NCBI GenBank assembly: GCA_044223895.1
Contig: JBGALL010000002.1
Location: 8,408-72,407, forward strand
Length of the DNA stretch: 64,000 nt
DNA from: CAKZSU01 sp044223895
Lineage (GTDB): Bacteria; Patescibacteriota; Microgenomatia; UBA10105; UBA927
Reading direction: 5' to 3'
A program made the translations under genes and the position numbers. The notes under the pieces were generated by a model. That model saw only the letters and a list, made by a program, of their open reading frames with translations. It did not search any database and was not told where the DNA came from. Shown here piece by piece: positions 36,315 to 44,928 of the stretch. Numbering within the stretch: the first letter of the stretch is position 1; every line of letters begins with the position of its first letter.

Positions 36315-36569
36315 ATGAGCAAAACACCAACAGAAGAAGATATTCAAAAAGTACTTAAAATACTACAGGAAACCCAGCCGGAGAAAGCAACCCGTGAGTA
36401 TGCCATAAAAACTATCGAAAGCATGAAGTCTATGGCCAGTATGATGGTGGATAGAATTGATGAAGATTTGAAATCAGGCAAAGTTAAGATTAATGAAAAA
36501 GGTGAAGTTACGCGGGACGGTAAAGTGATCTCCGAATCCCCTAAAAGGGCAAAATCTCAGAAGACTTAA
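36315..36569 (+). CDS. Small hypothetical protein
   Basis: 84 residues, charged and helical (EDIQKVLKILQETQPEKA), ending in a short KVKINEKGEVTRDGKVI beta hairpin and a basic tail. No family recognised. AAAGGGAATAT precedes the ATG. Its last 29 nt overlap the tail of the convergent XRE gene. Confidence 0.6.
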   Translation: MSKTPTEEDIQKVLKILQETQPEKATREYAIKTIESMKSMASMMVDRIDEDLKSGKVKINEKGEVTRDGKVISESPKRAKSQKT

Positions 36570-36756
36570 TTTTTAAAGCTTTTACGATTTTTTCAAGAAT
36601 TTCAAAGGTAAAGTTTTCTTCTCCCCTCTCGATCCGGGCAAAATAATTAACATGAATTTCTGCCCTGTCAGCCACTTGTTTTTGAGTAAGTCCTTGCTTT
36701 TCTCGAGCTTTCTTTAGCTGTTCTCCAAAGGCTTTTTGTGTTTTTGAAGTACCCAT
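36541..36756 (-). CDS. XRE-family HTH transcriptional regulator
   Basis: 71 residues, one Cro/C1-type helix-turn-helix (GEQLKKAREKQGLTQKQVADRAEIHVNYFARIERG..TFEILEKIVKALKI). Such minimal regulators often act as antitoxin or autorepressor. It is the last gene of a three-gene operon behind the DUF5677 (12-nt gap) and AbiEii-like genes. Confidence 0.88.
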   Translation of the reverse strand: MGTSKTQKAFGEQLKKAREKQGLTQKQVADRAEIHVNYFARIERGEENFTFEILEKIVKALKIKSSEILPF

Positions 36757-36768
36757 ATATTTATTATA

Positions 36769-37533
36769 CTATTTCTGATTAGCCTCTCCTATGAGATGAG
36801 CATTTAACCACTCTTTCCATACTTCTTCGACTTCACCCTTTATTTTCCCAGTGACCCCTGCTTCTTCTGTAAGTTCCCCAGCTATTTTTGTTACTGTGAT
36901 TGCAACAACAATTAAGCTAAGCGAAAGATCACTTGTACCGGTAAATTGATAAAGATCGTTGTGAAGGAAGTTGAATATATCTGTGGGTGAAAAATGATTT
37001 TTGTAATTACCAGCTATATATGTTTGCGAAAGAGTTTTAAACTCTTCTGCTTTAATCACGTTATTAGCAAGCAGTTCTTGAATCATTCCCTCAATTCCCA
37101 CCCCAGACCATCGTTGTCGTTCCTTTAGTTTTTTTGGCAATTTTTCATAATCGTCAGTGATCTCTCGAATGAATTTGGGATCCATTTTTGCCTCAGAAGC
37201 TTGTAAATACTGAAGATCCCTGTATGTCTCTACAGCCTTGAAATCAACAAACTGCTTGGAGTATTTTTCTTTCCCCTTCAGCTTTATGTATTCAATATTA
37301 ATCAGATCTTCAAAAACTCTTCTGCTTAAATCCATGCTTGGATCTCCAAAAGCAACCCTATCATCATCGTCACCATCAGCGAGATGCATGATTGTATATA
37401 GGGTTAAATAATCCCGTCGTAAAGTCCCCAATATTATTGTGGAAAATAACGATGGCTGATTTATCTTTGTGATTAGTGGGTGTATCACCCGTAGTGTTTT
37501 TTCTGCTAGTTGTTTTGCTTCTGTCAGATTCAT
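36769..37533 (-). CDS. DUF5677-like protein
   Basis: 254 residues, all-helical. Its middle block (SRRVFEDLINIEYIKLKGKEKYSKQFVDF..ETYRDLQYL) matches the DUF5677 pattern, followed by RWSGVGIEGMIQELL. The family has no established biochemical role. It sits between an AbiEii-like toxin gene (10-nt gap) and an XRE regulator, so it may be the third component of a toxin-antitoxin-like module. Confidence 0.6.
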   Translation of the reverse strand: MNLTEAKQLAEKTLRVIHPLITKINQPSLFSTIILGTLRRDYLTLYTIMHLADGDDDDRVAFGDPSMDLSRRVFEDLINIEYIKLKGKEKYSKQFVDFKAVETYRDLQYLQASEAKMDPKFIREITDDYEKLPKKLKERQRWSGVGIEGMIQELLANNVIKAEEFKTLSQTYIAGNYKNHFSPTDIFNFLHNDLYQFTGTSDLSLSLIVVAITVTKIAGELTEEAGVTGKIKGEVEEVWKEWLNAHLIGEANQK

Positions 37534-37543
37534 AATTTAATTC

Positions 37544-38752
37544 CTAAAATTCTACTGCATAGCGAGGTGAAAAACTGTATTCTGTAGGCCGAATCGACTC
37601 AATCTTGTCACAAATAAACCTTTTTATCGATTGCTTTCCTGATTTTCCTCCAGTTGTGTCATATCCCCAAAAATATTCTTGTCCAACTCCATCTTTTCTT
37701 ACATAATATTCCATAGAGTATGGTTCCACGAGACGATCATACCCATCGTAGCTCAGCTCCACCATAGTTAAAGATTGTCCTGCATTTTTAATCGTATTTC
37801 GTACACCAGAATCAAAATAGCTGGGTACTGAAGAATAGCCGCCTCCATAGCTGCCTGATCTTCTAGGGACACCAAAGGAAGGTATTGCAAATGCTGGCTG
37901 TGGTACTGGACTAGCAATAAGGTTGAACAAATCTTCAATCAAACTATTGAAATTACTTATGACAAAATCAAACTGAAATAAGCTGGTAACGGGAGCAATT
38001 AAAGTTTTCCAAAATGGGCGGTATGTTTCCAGTTGGATGCCCAGTAGTTGCTGTTTCGCAGAGTTCGGTGAGCCTTCATAAATTGTCTTTTTTAGAAAAG
38101 TAGATACCACTTCTGCTCTGCTAACAGAAAATTCTTGCACAATCAGCACTGAATATAATAGATCGAAGAGATCCGATACTTTTTGACGATGGAGCAAGCT
38201 ATTGAGTTTTGAAGCGAGAATTTCTTCTGCTTTATGGCACCGAATATCCATCGCACATTCTGAGCTGTCTGAATATGGATGAATCAGAGGTCTCGATTGG
38301 ATCGGCAAGTAGATTTTATCAAACTGCGTAATATCTAATTGTGTTTTGAGCGATATTGTTTCTTCGCCATAAAAGCCTTTGAAATACAATCTTGCCTCTA
38401 AAACGTCCGTGTTGGGAATGGGGACATCCTTTGGACGTACTAGGGTTCGATCTAATTCAAACTGAATGCTTGTTTTTTGACTAATATCTGAACAAACCGC
38501 ATTTAACTCATCATGAAGGAAAGAGACATCTATTTCTTGATCGAGGGAGAAATCCAAATCTTTTGAGAAACGGGTATTGGGTAAATAGCCCTTTCTTAAT
38601 CCGTTACCCCCCTTCAAGGTAAGGATGTTGTTTAATGAAGGTCGAGAATAAATTGAATGCAACACCCAGCCAAAGACATAATCTTTTTCAACGTCAGCGG
38701 GGTTAATACTAAATTCTTCAGCTTTGCGATCAATTTCGTCTTTTGTAATCAT
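37544..38752 (-). CDS. AbiEii/AbiGii-family nucleotidyltransferase (toxin-like)
   Basis: 402 residues. LKGGNGLRKGYL followed by TRFSKDLDFSLD is the AbiEii nucleotidyltransferase core (GG...D-x-D), and CHKAEEILASKLNSLLHRQKVSDLFDL matches the downstream helix of the family. In AbiE systems the enzyme modifies tRNA or related targets and its antitoxin AbiEi is an HTH protein. No AbiEi is adjacent; DUF5677 and XRE genes occupy that place. The C-terminal ~130 residues (GSYGGGYSSVPSYFDSGVRNT onward) are an extra beta-rich domain. Confidence 0.8.
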   Translation of the reverse strand: MITKDEIDRKAEEFSINPADVEKDYVFGWVLHSIYSRPSLNNILTLKGGNGLRKGYLPNTRFSKDLDFSLDQEIDVSFLHDELNAVCSDISQKTSIQFELDRTLVRPKDVPIPNTDVLEARLYFKGFYGEETISLKTQLDITQFDKIYLPIQSRPLIHPYSDSSECAMDIRCHKAEEILASKLNSLLHRQKVSDLFDLLYSVLIVQEFSVSRAEVVSTFLKKTIYEGSPNSAKQQLLGIQLETYRPFWKTLIAPVTSLFQFDFVISNFNSLIEDLFNLIASPVPQPAFAIPSFGVPRRSGSYGGGYSSVPSYFDSGVRNTIKNAGQSLTMVELSYDGYDRLVEPYSMEYYVRKDGVGQEYFWGYDTTGGKSGKQSIKRFICDKIESIRPTEYSFSPRYAVEF

Positions 38753-38809
38753 ATAATTCCGTAGGCCAACTCAAGCGCAAGTATACTACTGCAATTCGAG
38801 AAAGGATAA

Positions 38810-39406
38810 TTATTTCAAAAACACTCTCGGGTTTACTGGAATTCCGTTCACCCTCGTTTCAAAATGCAAATGTGGTCCAGTGACCCATCCTGTGTCTCCT
38901 TGGCTTCCTATTAGTTGCCCTTGTTTTATTTCATCATCCTTTGAAACACTTATTATTCCCAAGTGGGCATAAACAGAAGTTATATTGTCTCCATTGTCGA
39001 TTATTACATGGTTACCGTAACCCCAAGAGATTCCATCAGCATAGATTACTTTTCCTTTCATAAAAGCGTATACCGAATCACCTTTTTTACCTGCAATATC
39101 TATGCCTGTATGAAATGGCTGGTAAATACTTGATTCTCCAAACTCCAAGGTAATAACACCCTGGGCGGGCCAGATAAACGGTCCGGAAAGTTCTTTAACG
39201 ACTTTTCCATCAAGAGGATTTTTGAGTTGTACAGTGAGGCGGATTTCATTAAAGCCAACTAGGCTGTCAGAAACAATTTCTATGCCTGTTTGAGTTATTA
39301 CTAAAACAGCTAAGACAGGAAGAAGCAATAACGTCAGAAATACCGTTGCAACGTATTTCAGTTCTTTACGATGTGAGAAAAGCTGCCAAAGCAGGATAGG
39401 GTTCAT
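38810..39406 (-). CDS. M23 (LytM) family peptidoglycan endopeptidase of the T4SS operon
   Basis: 198 residues. N-terminal transmembrane helix (~17-42), then an M23 domain with PFHTGIDIAG (HxGxD; zinc His and Asp), YGNHVIIDNGDNITSVYAHL and the distal GPHLHFE. It would cut peptide crosslinks to let the secretion channel through the wall. Its start overlaps the VirB4 stop by 4 nt, so it is the last gene of the type IV secretion operon. Confidence 0.9.
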   Translation of the reverse strand: MNPILLWQLFSHRKELKYVATVFLTLLLLPVLAVLVITQTGIEIVSDSLVGFNEIRLTVQLKNPLDGKVVKELSGPFIWPAQGVITLEFGESSIYQPFHTGIDIAGKKGDSVYAFMKGKVIYADGISWGYGNHVIIDNGDNITSVYAHLGIISVSKDDEIKQGQLIGSQGDTGWVTGPHLHFETRVNGIPVNPRVFLK

Positions 39407-41196
39407 GAAGCAAGATATCTTTCTGCAGGATCTGTGGTAATTAGCGGATGCTCTTTTTCAGAAGCAACGATTTTAATGGCAACGTGGTTTTGATCGGCAA
39501 TAATAATTGCTTCACCCCGTTCACAGGTAAGCAAGAATTTTTCTTCATATTCAGAGAGTTTGAATTCTCGGGCGACTCCGGCAATTGTAGTCGTGTCCTG
39601 CCGCATCAGGATACGCAACGAGGCTTGAGAGGCTATCGCCCTGCCATATTGATTACTGAGAAAGTCATTTGCTTGTTGAGAGATGATGGAGACACCAAGA
39701 TAATACTTCCTGGCCCGTCTGGTAAGTCCTGCTACAAACCGTGCACTTTCCTCATGTTCTAATAGTAACCACCCTTCATCTATAACCAACATTCGCTTCT
39801 GGGGTTCTTTCTTCACCTGGTTATAGACAAAATTGGCCACAATCATCAGCATGATTTGTCTCAAAGATTCCGGTAGATCTTTAATGTCAAAAACGATCAA
39901 TCGGTTATCTAGTTTAATATTGGTTTGCTTGTCGAAAACGCTCGATAGCGATCCCTTCACAAACTTTTCCAGTCTAGTGACTAAAGTCTTCTGCCCATCA
40001 GCCTTCAAGGTTTTGTACAGGTCCTTAAGAAGCGGATATCCTTTAGCTCGCGAATTTTTTCCATGCAGGGTGTATCCAAATGTTCTGTATGTTTCAATGA
40101 TAGCTTTATCTAGTACTGCCTTTTCCTGAGAGGTTAATCCGTCAATCATTAAAGAAATGACTTCGGTTAAATCCTGGATATGTTCAGCCAAGTTATTTTC
40201 GCTTCCATACGAACTAACCGAAAAATCAAATGGGTTGATCTTTTCTTTTGATTCTAAAGACAATCGGATATACGTGCCTCCTAAGGATTCTGAAAGTTGC
40301 CGGTACTCACGTTCAGGATCAATCACAATTACTTTAGTCTTTTGCATCAGTTGACGCAGGATCTCAACTTTGGCTGCATAGCTTTTACCGCTACCGGATT
40401 GTGCAAAAATAATGCTATTGGCATTGTGCAAAGAAAATCTATCAACGATAACAAGAGAATTATTGGACTTGTTAATGCCGTACAAAATGCCTGACTCCTG
40501 AACTAACTCCGATGAGGTAAAAGGAAACGTTAAGGCAGCAGACGAGCTGTCGAGATTTCTCTTTTGGGCCAAAATGTTTTCTCCTCTTGGAAGAATTGAT
40601 TGCAGTGCTTCTAGTTGCTGGAAGCTGGCAACTTTTGTGTAAAAAAGTTTGGTTGCCAGTGCTGTTTCCAGGAGAGTCGTAATCTTGCCAAGCTCCGATA
40701 CAGAATCAGTGATAACAGTAGCATAGATGGACACCTGAAACAGTTTTTCCTGGCCTCTCAAGATTCTGTCTTTCAGGTTTTGGGCTGATTCCAACGGATC
40801 TAAAATTTCAGAACCGACAATCTTTCCCTGTTGGGTCATTGACCTTCTGGTTGATTCCAATTCAGTAATTTTTCTCGTCAGTTTGGGAAGAGCAATTAGC
40901 GGGTCAACTAGTTCAATATGGTAGGAAATATCTATGTTGTGGTTGAAGTTGGATAGCATTGACAGCCAGCCGGTAGAAGCAACATACGGATAACCAGAAA
41001 TAAACAACGTCCTGATATATTTGCCGTCCAGCTCAATATAGTTGGTATGTTCTTCTAATCCGGCATAAGAAATCAGATCAATCTGATCCTGCGAGCCAAA
41101 CTCGAATTGGCGGACTTGCGTCTTTTCTTTTTGGTGCTTTTGATAGGCCCTAATCCGTCTTTTAACTGGTTTAGGTAGGGTTAGTTTAAATTCCAT
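39403..41196 (-). CDS. virB4: VirB4-family conjugation ATPase
   Basis: 597 residues. The C-terminal ATPase has Walker A AQSGSGKSY, VIDPEREYRQL, and Walker B LVIDEGWLLLEHE, followed by SIISQQANDFL. The N-terminal ~200 residues are the CagE/TrbE-type domain. VirB4 energises pilus assembly and substrate transfer at the inner membrane. Overlaps neighbours by 11 and 4 nt within the operon. Confidence 0.93.
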   Translation of the reverse strand: MEFKLTLPKPVKRRIRAYQKHQKEKTQVRQFEFGSQDQIDLISYAGLEEHTNYIELDGKYIRTLFISGYPYVASTGWLSMLSNFNHNIDISYHIELVDPLIALPKLTRKITELESTRRSMTQQGKIVGSEILDPLESAQNLKDRILRGQEKLFQVSIYATVITDSVSELGKITTLLETALATKLFYTKVASFQQLEALQSILPRGENILAQKRNLDSSSAALTFPFTSSELVQESGILYGINKSNNSLVIVDRFSLHNANSIIFAQSGSGKSYAAKVEILRQLMQKTKVIVIDPEREYRQLSESLGGTYIRLSLESKEKINPFDFSVSSYGSENNLAEHIQDLTEVISLMIDGLTSQEKAVLDKAIIETYRTFGYTLHGKNSRAKGYPLLKDLYKTLKADGQKTLVTRLEKFVKGSLSSVFDKQTNIKLDNRLIVFDIKDLPESLRQIMLMIVANFVYNQVKKEPQKRMLVIDEGWLLLEHEESARFVAGLTRRARKYYLGVSIISQQANDFLSNQYGRAIASQASLRILMRQDTTTIAGVAREFKLSEYEEKFLLTCERGEAIIIADQNHVAIKIVASEKEHPLITTDPAERYLAS

Positions 41197-41800
41197 AAGT
41201 ATTGGTAAACAATTCCTGAAATGTTTTTTGTGTTAAGGGTTGGGTCTTAAGGTGGGTAGGATTGTAAAAACTGTAAAAGAGGTCAAGTATTTCCAAATTT
41301 CCTAAAACTCTGGTTTTCATCCCTAACTTTTCCAGTGCTTTTGCTACAATTTCACGGTTAAGGGTTAATTGTTCTTTAATAAGGGCAAAGTCCTGCTTAC
41401 CTCTATTTTCCAGATTTGGAATCACGATATAAAACTTGCGGGTGAGGATTTTATTGCCTGACACGAGCTTTTTTACAAACTTGGTGTATTCGGTTAACTG
41501 GTCTTTATATACCTGCTCTTTCTCATGGTTATTGTGGGTCATAAAGTCCTGCAAATAACCATCTATATCAATTTCTCTGGTTCTAATGAGGATTTGTACC
41601 GGACAAGGCAGAGAATTTAAGAAATTTTGAAAGGTATCAATAATCTGGTCTTGTTCTTCTTCACTTTTGAGTTCAAAGTTAACGGCCGAAGTTTCCAGAA
41701 CCATCCGGAATTTATTACCAGGGAGGATAAGCACCCCGTCTTTGACTTCTTTAATGTTGATCTGGTTTCTGGCTGGAACTTTGCGTTTAAGTTTAATCAT
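41186..41800 (-). CDS. T4SS accessory protein resembling the VirB4/TraC N-terminal domain
   Basis: 204 residues: VKDGVLILPGNKFRMVLETSAVNFELKSEEEQDQIIDTFQNFLNSL, CPVQILIRTREIDIDGYL is the usual opening of TraC/VirB4 N-terminal modules in Gram-positive and CPR systems, here as a stand-alone protein. It probably docks on the separate VirB4 encoded next (11-nt overlap). No ATPase motifs. Confidence 0.7.
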   Translation of the reverse strand: MIKLKRKVPARNQINIKEVKDGVLILPGNKFRMVLETSAVNFELKSEEEQDQIIDTFQNFLNSLPCPVQILIRTREIDIDGYLQDFMTHNNHEKEQVYKDQLTEYTKFVKKLVSGNKILTRKFYIVIPNLENRGKQDFALIKEQLTLNREIVAKALEKLGMKTRVLGNLEILDLFYSFYNPTHLKTQPLTQKTFQELFTNTYGI

Positions 41801-42278
41801 AATTTTTTACCACTAATATTCCTTTTCTTCTGAACCTAAAATTGAGATTGGTGTTTCTGACAATAGACGCATAATCAATGTCTTGTGAGTCCGAAGTTTG
41901 TATTTCTTTTTCGGTTTTTTTAGCTGTTATAACAGCCTTTTGATAAGTTGGTTTGAGAAACTCTGCGTCCCGGGAAAAAAGTGTGTTTTTGGAAAAGATA
42001 AATATATGCGCCCTTAAAGCGTAGGTAGCGAGGATCGTAAGCCAGGAAAGAACTAACCTCCCCTTAATTCGTAAAGAAAGCAGAATAAAGATTGCAAATA
42101 CTGTTCCTATCAAAGCAATTTTTACCATGCTAAACATCATCCGTTGTGGCACAAGTGCATAGATAAATGTGTTTATAAACAACGATGAAACCAGCAAAAC
42201 TATCTGGGTAAAATTAAGGCTTCCGGCAATAGTGTCTTCTACCGTTGTTACTTGTGCTGGTATGACAGTGGTTCTCAT
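41793..42278 (-). CDS. PrgI-family T4SS membrane protein (VirB3-like)
   Basis: 161 residues with two adjacent membrane helices (~27-75), preceded by VIPAQVTTVEDTIAGSLNFTQIV and followed by IKGRLVLSWLTILATYALRAHIFIFSKN, the PrgI pattern. PrgI proteins work directly with VirB4 as the VirB3 counterpart. Overlaps both neighbours (8 nt and 4 nt). Confidence 0.82.
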   Translation of the reverse strand: MRTTVIPAQVTTVEDTIAGSLNFTQIVLLVSSLFINTFIYALVPQRMMFSMVKIALIGTVFAIFILLSLRIKGRLVLSWLTILATYALRAHIFIFSKNTLFSRDAEFLKPTYQKAVITAKKTEKEIQTSDSQDIDYASIVRNTNLNFRFRRKGILVVKNYD

Positions 42279-43570
42279 GCGTGTACCACCTTTCTTGGCG
42301 TTTTGATTGCCCTGTCTGCAGCCGTAGCAGCAGTACCTTCTTTTTGCTTACTGCTGATTACATTCATAATCTGTCCCGCAGTTTTCTTAATCATCGCCCG
42401 GCCGGAGTTATAAAACATAAGCTGGATCATGAATGATTGGGTTTTAAGAAGTGTCAGTAACAGACCGATCCCGACAAGAATGGAAATAAGTGAATTCGCT
42501 CCCACCTGTTCAGGAATAGTCAGAAATGATGCTGCAAGCTGAATAACAACAACATGGACAAAGATAGAAAAAATAGTAACTAAATACGTTTTGGCTGAAA
42601 TCTCGGCAAAGTCAGAAAATTTAGGGATTGCCCAAAGTAGGAATATAAAAGGTGACAAAACAGCACCTAGGGCTATGGCGATCAGACGGGTAATATAGAA
42701 AAGCAGCAACACGACAGCTAAAACTACAAACAAAATCATAAAAATTAAGGTGATAAAAGCAATCTGGTCTAGCGAAAGTGACGCAGAATTAAAAGCGTTT
42801 GCAATCCAGGCTTGATTTAACCCACCAGTCGCGTTAAATACGGCTGTAACTAGCGTATTTGATAATTGAATAAACGTATCGACTATAAAAATGGACATAT
42901 TTGCTCCCAGGAAAGCCAGACCGATTCGCGGCAGTAATTGTTTCAGCTCCAATTCTTCAAATCCAAATGTTGAGGCGCTCATAAACTGGAAACCGAGAAC
43001 AGCAATAAGGAGAGCAAATAGAGCATCAACAATACCGACAATAACTAGCCAGAAGTTGAAAATAACTGAGTTAGTAGAGAGTAAAGGCGTAGTTGTCAGA
43101 AAAGTCAAAATTGCGTCTGTAACAGGTTTGGTGGCACTTTGAATAACGTTTTGCAAAAGGGACCCAATAGCATCTATCAGCACTTGCGTAAGCCCACCCG
43201 TGGGTTCAACAGGCTCTATGGGAGCCAACTGTAAATTAGCGCCTCCAGTCGAAACTGAAGGGGTCGTAAGAGCCCCTGAAAGAATTGAAACAAATGTATT
43301 TGCCGAAAGGATTAAAACCAGTCCAATAAGTGCATTCCGGATAGTTTTCTTTGCATTTTCTAAAGAATCAGGTTTTCCGGACGAGGTGATATATAAGTAA
43401 CCGCCTTTAATCAAGAAAAATGTGGCAACCAATGAACCAAGAATGGTTAGGGTATTGAGAGCTTGAGAAGTAAACTGAGTAACTTCGGGATTTGTGGAGA
43501 CTGCAAATACTGCGCCAGGCGCTATTAAACTAGACAGAACAAGGATAACAATTATAGCTAGTATTCGCAT
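42275..43570 (-). CDS. VirB6/TrbL-like polytopic T4SS channel protein with VirB2-like N-terminus
   Basis: 431 residues. Signal-like N-terminus, then residues ~28-105 repeat the pilin plan (FLIKGGYLYITSSGKPDSLENAKKTIRNALIGLVL). The remainder has five or more membrane helices (LFALLIAVLGFQF, LLLFYITRLIAIALGAVLSPFIFLLWAIPKF) typical of TrbL/VirB6. It would form the inner-membrane channel. The pilin-like module is paralogous to the next upstream gene. Confidence 0.78.
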   Translation of the reverse strand: MRILAIIVILVLSSLIAPGAVFAVSTNPEVTQFTSQALNTLTILGSLVATFFLIKGGYLYITSSGKPDSLENAKKTIRNALIGLVLILSANTFVSILSGALTTPSVSTGGANLQLAPIEPVEPTGGLTQVLIDAIGSLLQNVIQSATKPVTDAILTFLTTTPLLSTNSVIFNFWLVIVGIVDALFALLIAVLGFQFMSASTFGFEELELKQLLPRIGLAFLGANMSIFIVDTFIQLSNTLVTAVFNATGGLNQAWIANAFNSASLSLDQIAFITLIFMILFVVLAVVLLLFYITRLIAIALGAVLSPFIFLLWAIPKFSDFAEISAKTYLVTIFSIFVHVVVIQLAASFLTIPEQVGANSLISILVGIGLLLTLLKTQSFMIQLMFYNSGRAMIKKTAGQIMNVISSKQKEGTAATAADRAIKTPRKVVHA

Positions 43571-43592
43571 TTTTCATTTTTCTTTTCTTGCC

Positions 43593-43919
43593 TTAACCAC
43601 CAAACGCACTTTGAGCTACTTGCGTAACAATATTTGTTAAAACAAAAGCGGCAAGACAAATAGTTAACCCAATGGCTGAATAGATAATCGTCTTTTTGGC
43701 ACTTTCCAGTGTTTCGGGATTTCCAGAACTGGTGATATATCTAACTCCACCCCAAACGAAAAATGCAGTAGCCAATGTACCTGCTAGAACAACAAGAATT
43801 TGGACAATATTAGTTATAAAGTTTTGAACTTTGGAAACATCAGCGGCTTGGGCAAAAACAGGAGAGGCAACAATAAGCGAAGTCAGTACTAAAGACTGTA
43901 AAGCTATTAGTTTTTTCAT
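43593..43919 (-). CDS. VirB2/TrbC-like pilin
   Basis: 108 residues: signal peptide ~1-25 (VASPVFAQA), two hydrophobic helices separated by RYITSSGNPETLESAKKTI. That is the small pilin/TrbC-VirB2 plan of CPR and Gram-positive T4SS loci. First gene of the operon (43919->38810), 22 nt ahead of the VirB6-like gene. Confidence 0.82.
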   Translation of the reverse strand: MKKLIALQSLVLTSLIVASPVFAQAADVSKVQNFITNIVQILVVLAGTLATAFFVWGGVRYITSSGNPETLESAKKTIIYSAIGLTICLAAFVLTNIVTQVAQSAFGG

Positions 43920-43920
43920 A

Positions 43921-43955
43921 AGCTGCCGATTAAAATAAATTCATTAAGGGCAGCT
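43921..43955 (-). promoter_or_regulatory. Leader hairpin abutting the pilin start codon
   Basis: AGCTGCC (43921-43927) and GGCAGCT (43949-43955) are perfect inverted repeats flanking 21 nt; the hairpin ends 1 nt before the ATG and no Shine-Dalgarno lies between. It may gate translation of the pilin. Confidence 0.45.
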
Positions 43956-43975
43956 AATGATTGTTATTAGCTCGA

Positions 43976-44003
43976 AGTATATCAATATCTCGAGAAAAGT
44001 CAA
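43976..44003 (-). promoter_or_regulatory. Sigma70-type promoter of the T4SS operon (TTGACT-N16-TATACT)
   Basis: Minus-strand -35 TTGACT (44003-43998) and -10 TATACT (43981-43976), spacing 16. Predicted start near 43969, giving a ~50-nt leader with the hairpin. This is the only good promoter upstream of the six overlapping T4SS genes. Confidence 0.7.
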
Positions 44004-44053
44004 CGGATAATGGCCTTGCTACGGTCTAAAAGACAAATTTTGATCACTAGAGT

Positions 44054-44059
44054 TATAAT
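44054..44059 (+). promoter_or_regulatory. -10 element TATAAT, divergent gene
   Basis: TATAAT ending 9 nt before ATG 44069; -35 is weak. Divergent from the T4SS promoter in the same 149-bp gap. Confidence 0.45.
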
Positions 44060-44068
44060 TAGAGTGAA

Positions 44069-44617
44069 ATGATTAAAAAATCTAACCCAAAAAAGTTGCC
44101 AATTTACATCGCTGTAGGTATCATCGTGATTCTTGGTATTGTTGCCTTTAAGCACAGCGCTACTAACACTTCAATAATTTCGATAATAACCAAGCCTAGC
44201 GAGCAAAGTTTCGAAGCGCCAGGCAAAGACTGGCCTTCTCCTAAGAAAGTTGAGGACTACTTCATTTCTAACCTGCATATGAGCCCGGAAGAAGCTCAGA
44301 GTATAAGATCAAAACCAGGAGTTGACGGTAAAGTAATGTTACGCTTGGGTGACAATACTACTATAGATGTGCTTATAAGTAATTTGGAATATTACGGATT
44401 TGTTAGAGATGAAGCAGCCTTGCGTTATGCCCTAGAACATTCTAATGATACTGTCCCAGGAAAAACATATGCACTAAAAGTTGGCAATAATACAGTCGAT
44501 ACTTTTGCCTACTACAGAATTTCTGAGGAAATGACTGCATGGGAAATTGCTGATGAATTGCTTAATAACCCCACCAATTTTGCTTATGACGAATATCGCT
44601 ACCTGTTTATGCCGTAA
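44069..44617 (+). CDS. Membrane-anchored protein with YceG/MltG-like N-domain resemblance
   Basis: 182 residues: basic N-terminus, one transmembrane helix (~10-28), then an extracytoplasmic part with two repeats of the form TIDVLISNLEYYGFVRDEAAL and TAWEIADELLNNP, like the LysM-like module of endolytic transglycosylase MltG. The catalytic YceG domain is absent. Function unknown; perhaps wall-associated, next to the T4SS. Confidence 0.5.
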   Translation: MIKKSNPKKLPIYIAVGIIVILGIVAFKHSATNTSIISIITKPSEQSFEAPGKDWPSPKKVEDYFISNLHMSPEEAQSIRSKPGVDGKVMLRLGDNTTIDVLISNLEYYGFVRDEAALRYALEHSNDTVPGKTYALKVGNNTVDTFAYYRISEEMTAWEIADELLNNPTNFAYDEYRYLFMP

Positions 44618-44624
44618 ACAAAAA

Positions 44625-44894
44625 TTATTTTTTTTTCAAAAAGTAATTATAAGCATTTGCAAAAATGTAGCCTATTACCCAGCTTCCTCCCACCGATGTA
44701 ACCAGTCCCAGGATGAATGATCCCAAGGACACATTAAAAGTAGAAATTCTGCTGAGATCCAGACCGTGGAACCATGATTGGGCAACAGTCATAGCAAGAT
44801 CAGGCAATAACACTACAGCAAGAGCACAGACGATGTAAATTACACCGACGGTAACAGCTGTAGCATTGGCAGTGGCATTTGTTTCATGTTTCAT
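44625..44894 (-). CDS. DUF5676 family membrane protein
   Basis: 89 residues with two membrane helices (VGVIYIVCALAVVLLPDLAM; LGSFILGLVTSVGGSWVIGYIFANAYNYF), matching DUF5676, a family that frequently travels with copper-resistance genes. GGGGGT Shine-Dalgarno 10 nt upstream. Last gene of the CopB operon. Confidence 0.78.
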   Translation of the reverse strand: MKHETNATANATAVTVGVIYIVCALAVVLLPDLAMTVAQSWFHGLDLSRISTFNVSLGSFILGLVTSVGGSWVIGYIFANAYNYFLKKK

Positions 44895-44928
44895 AAATTT
44901 TTACCCCCATTCTTATTTAGTTAATTTG

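Noticed and set aside
38810..43919. Complete integrative conjugative element
   Set aside because: No integrase, relaxase, VirD4 or att pair is visible; only a T4SS operon and a scarred left junction can be supported.
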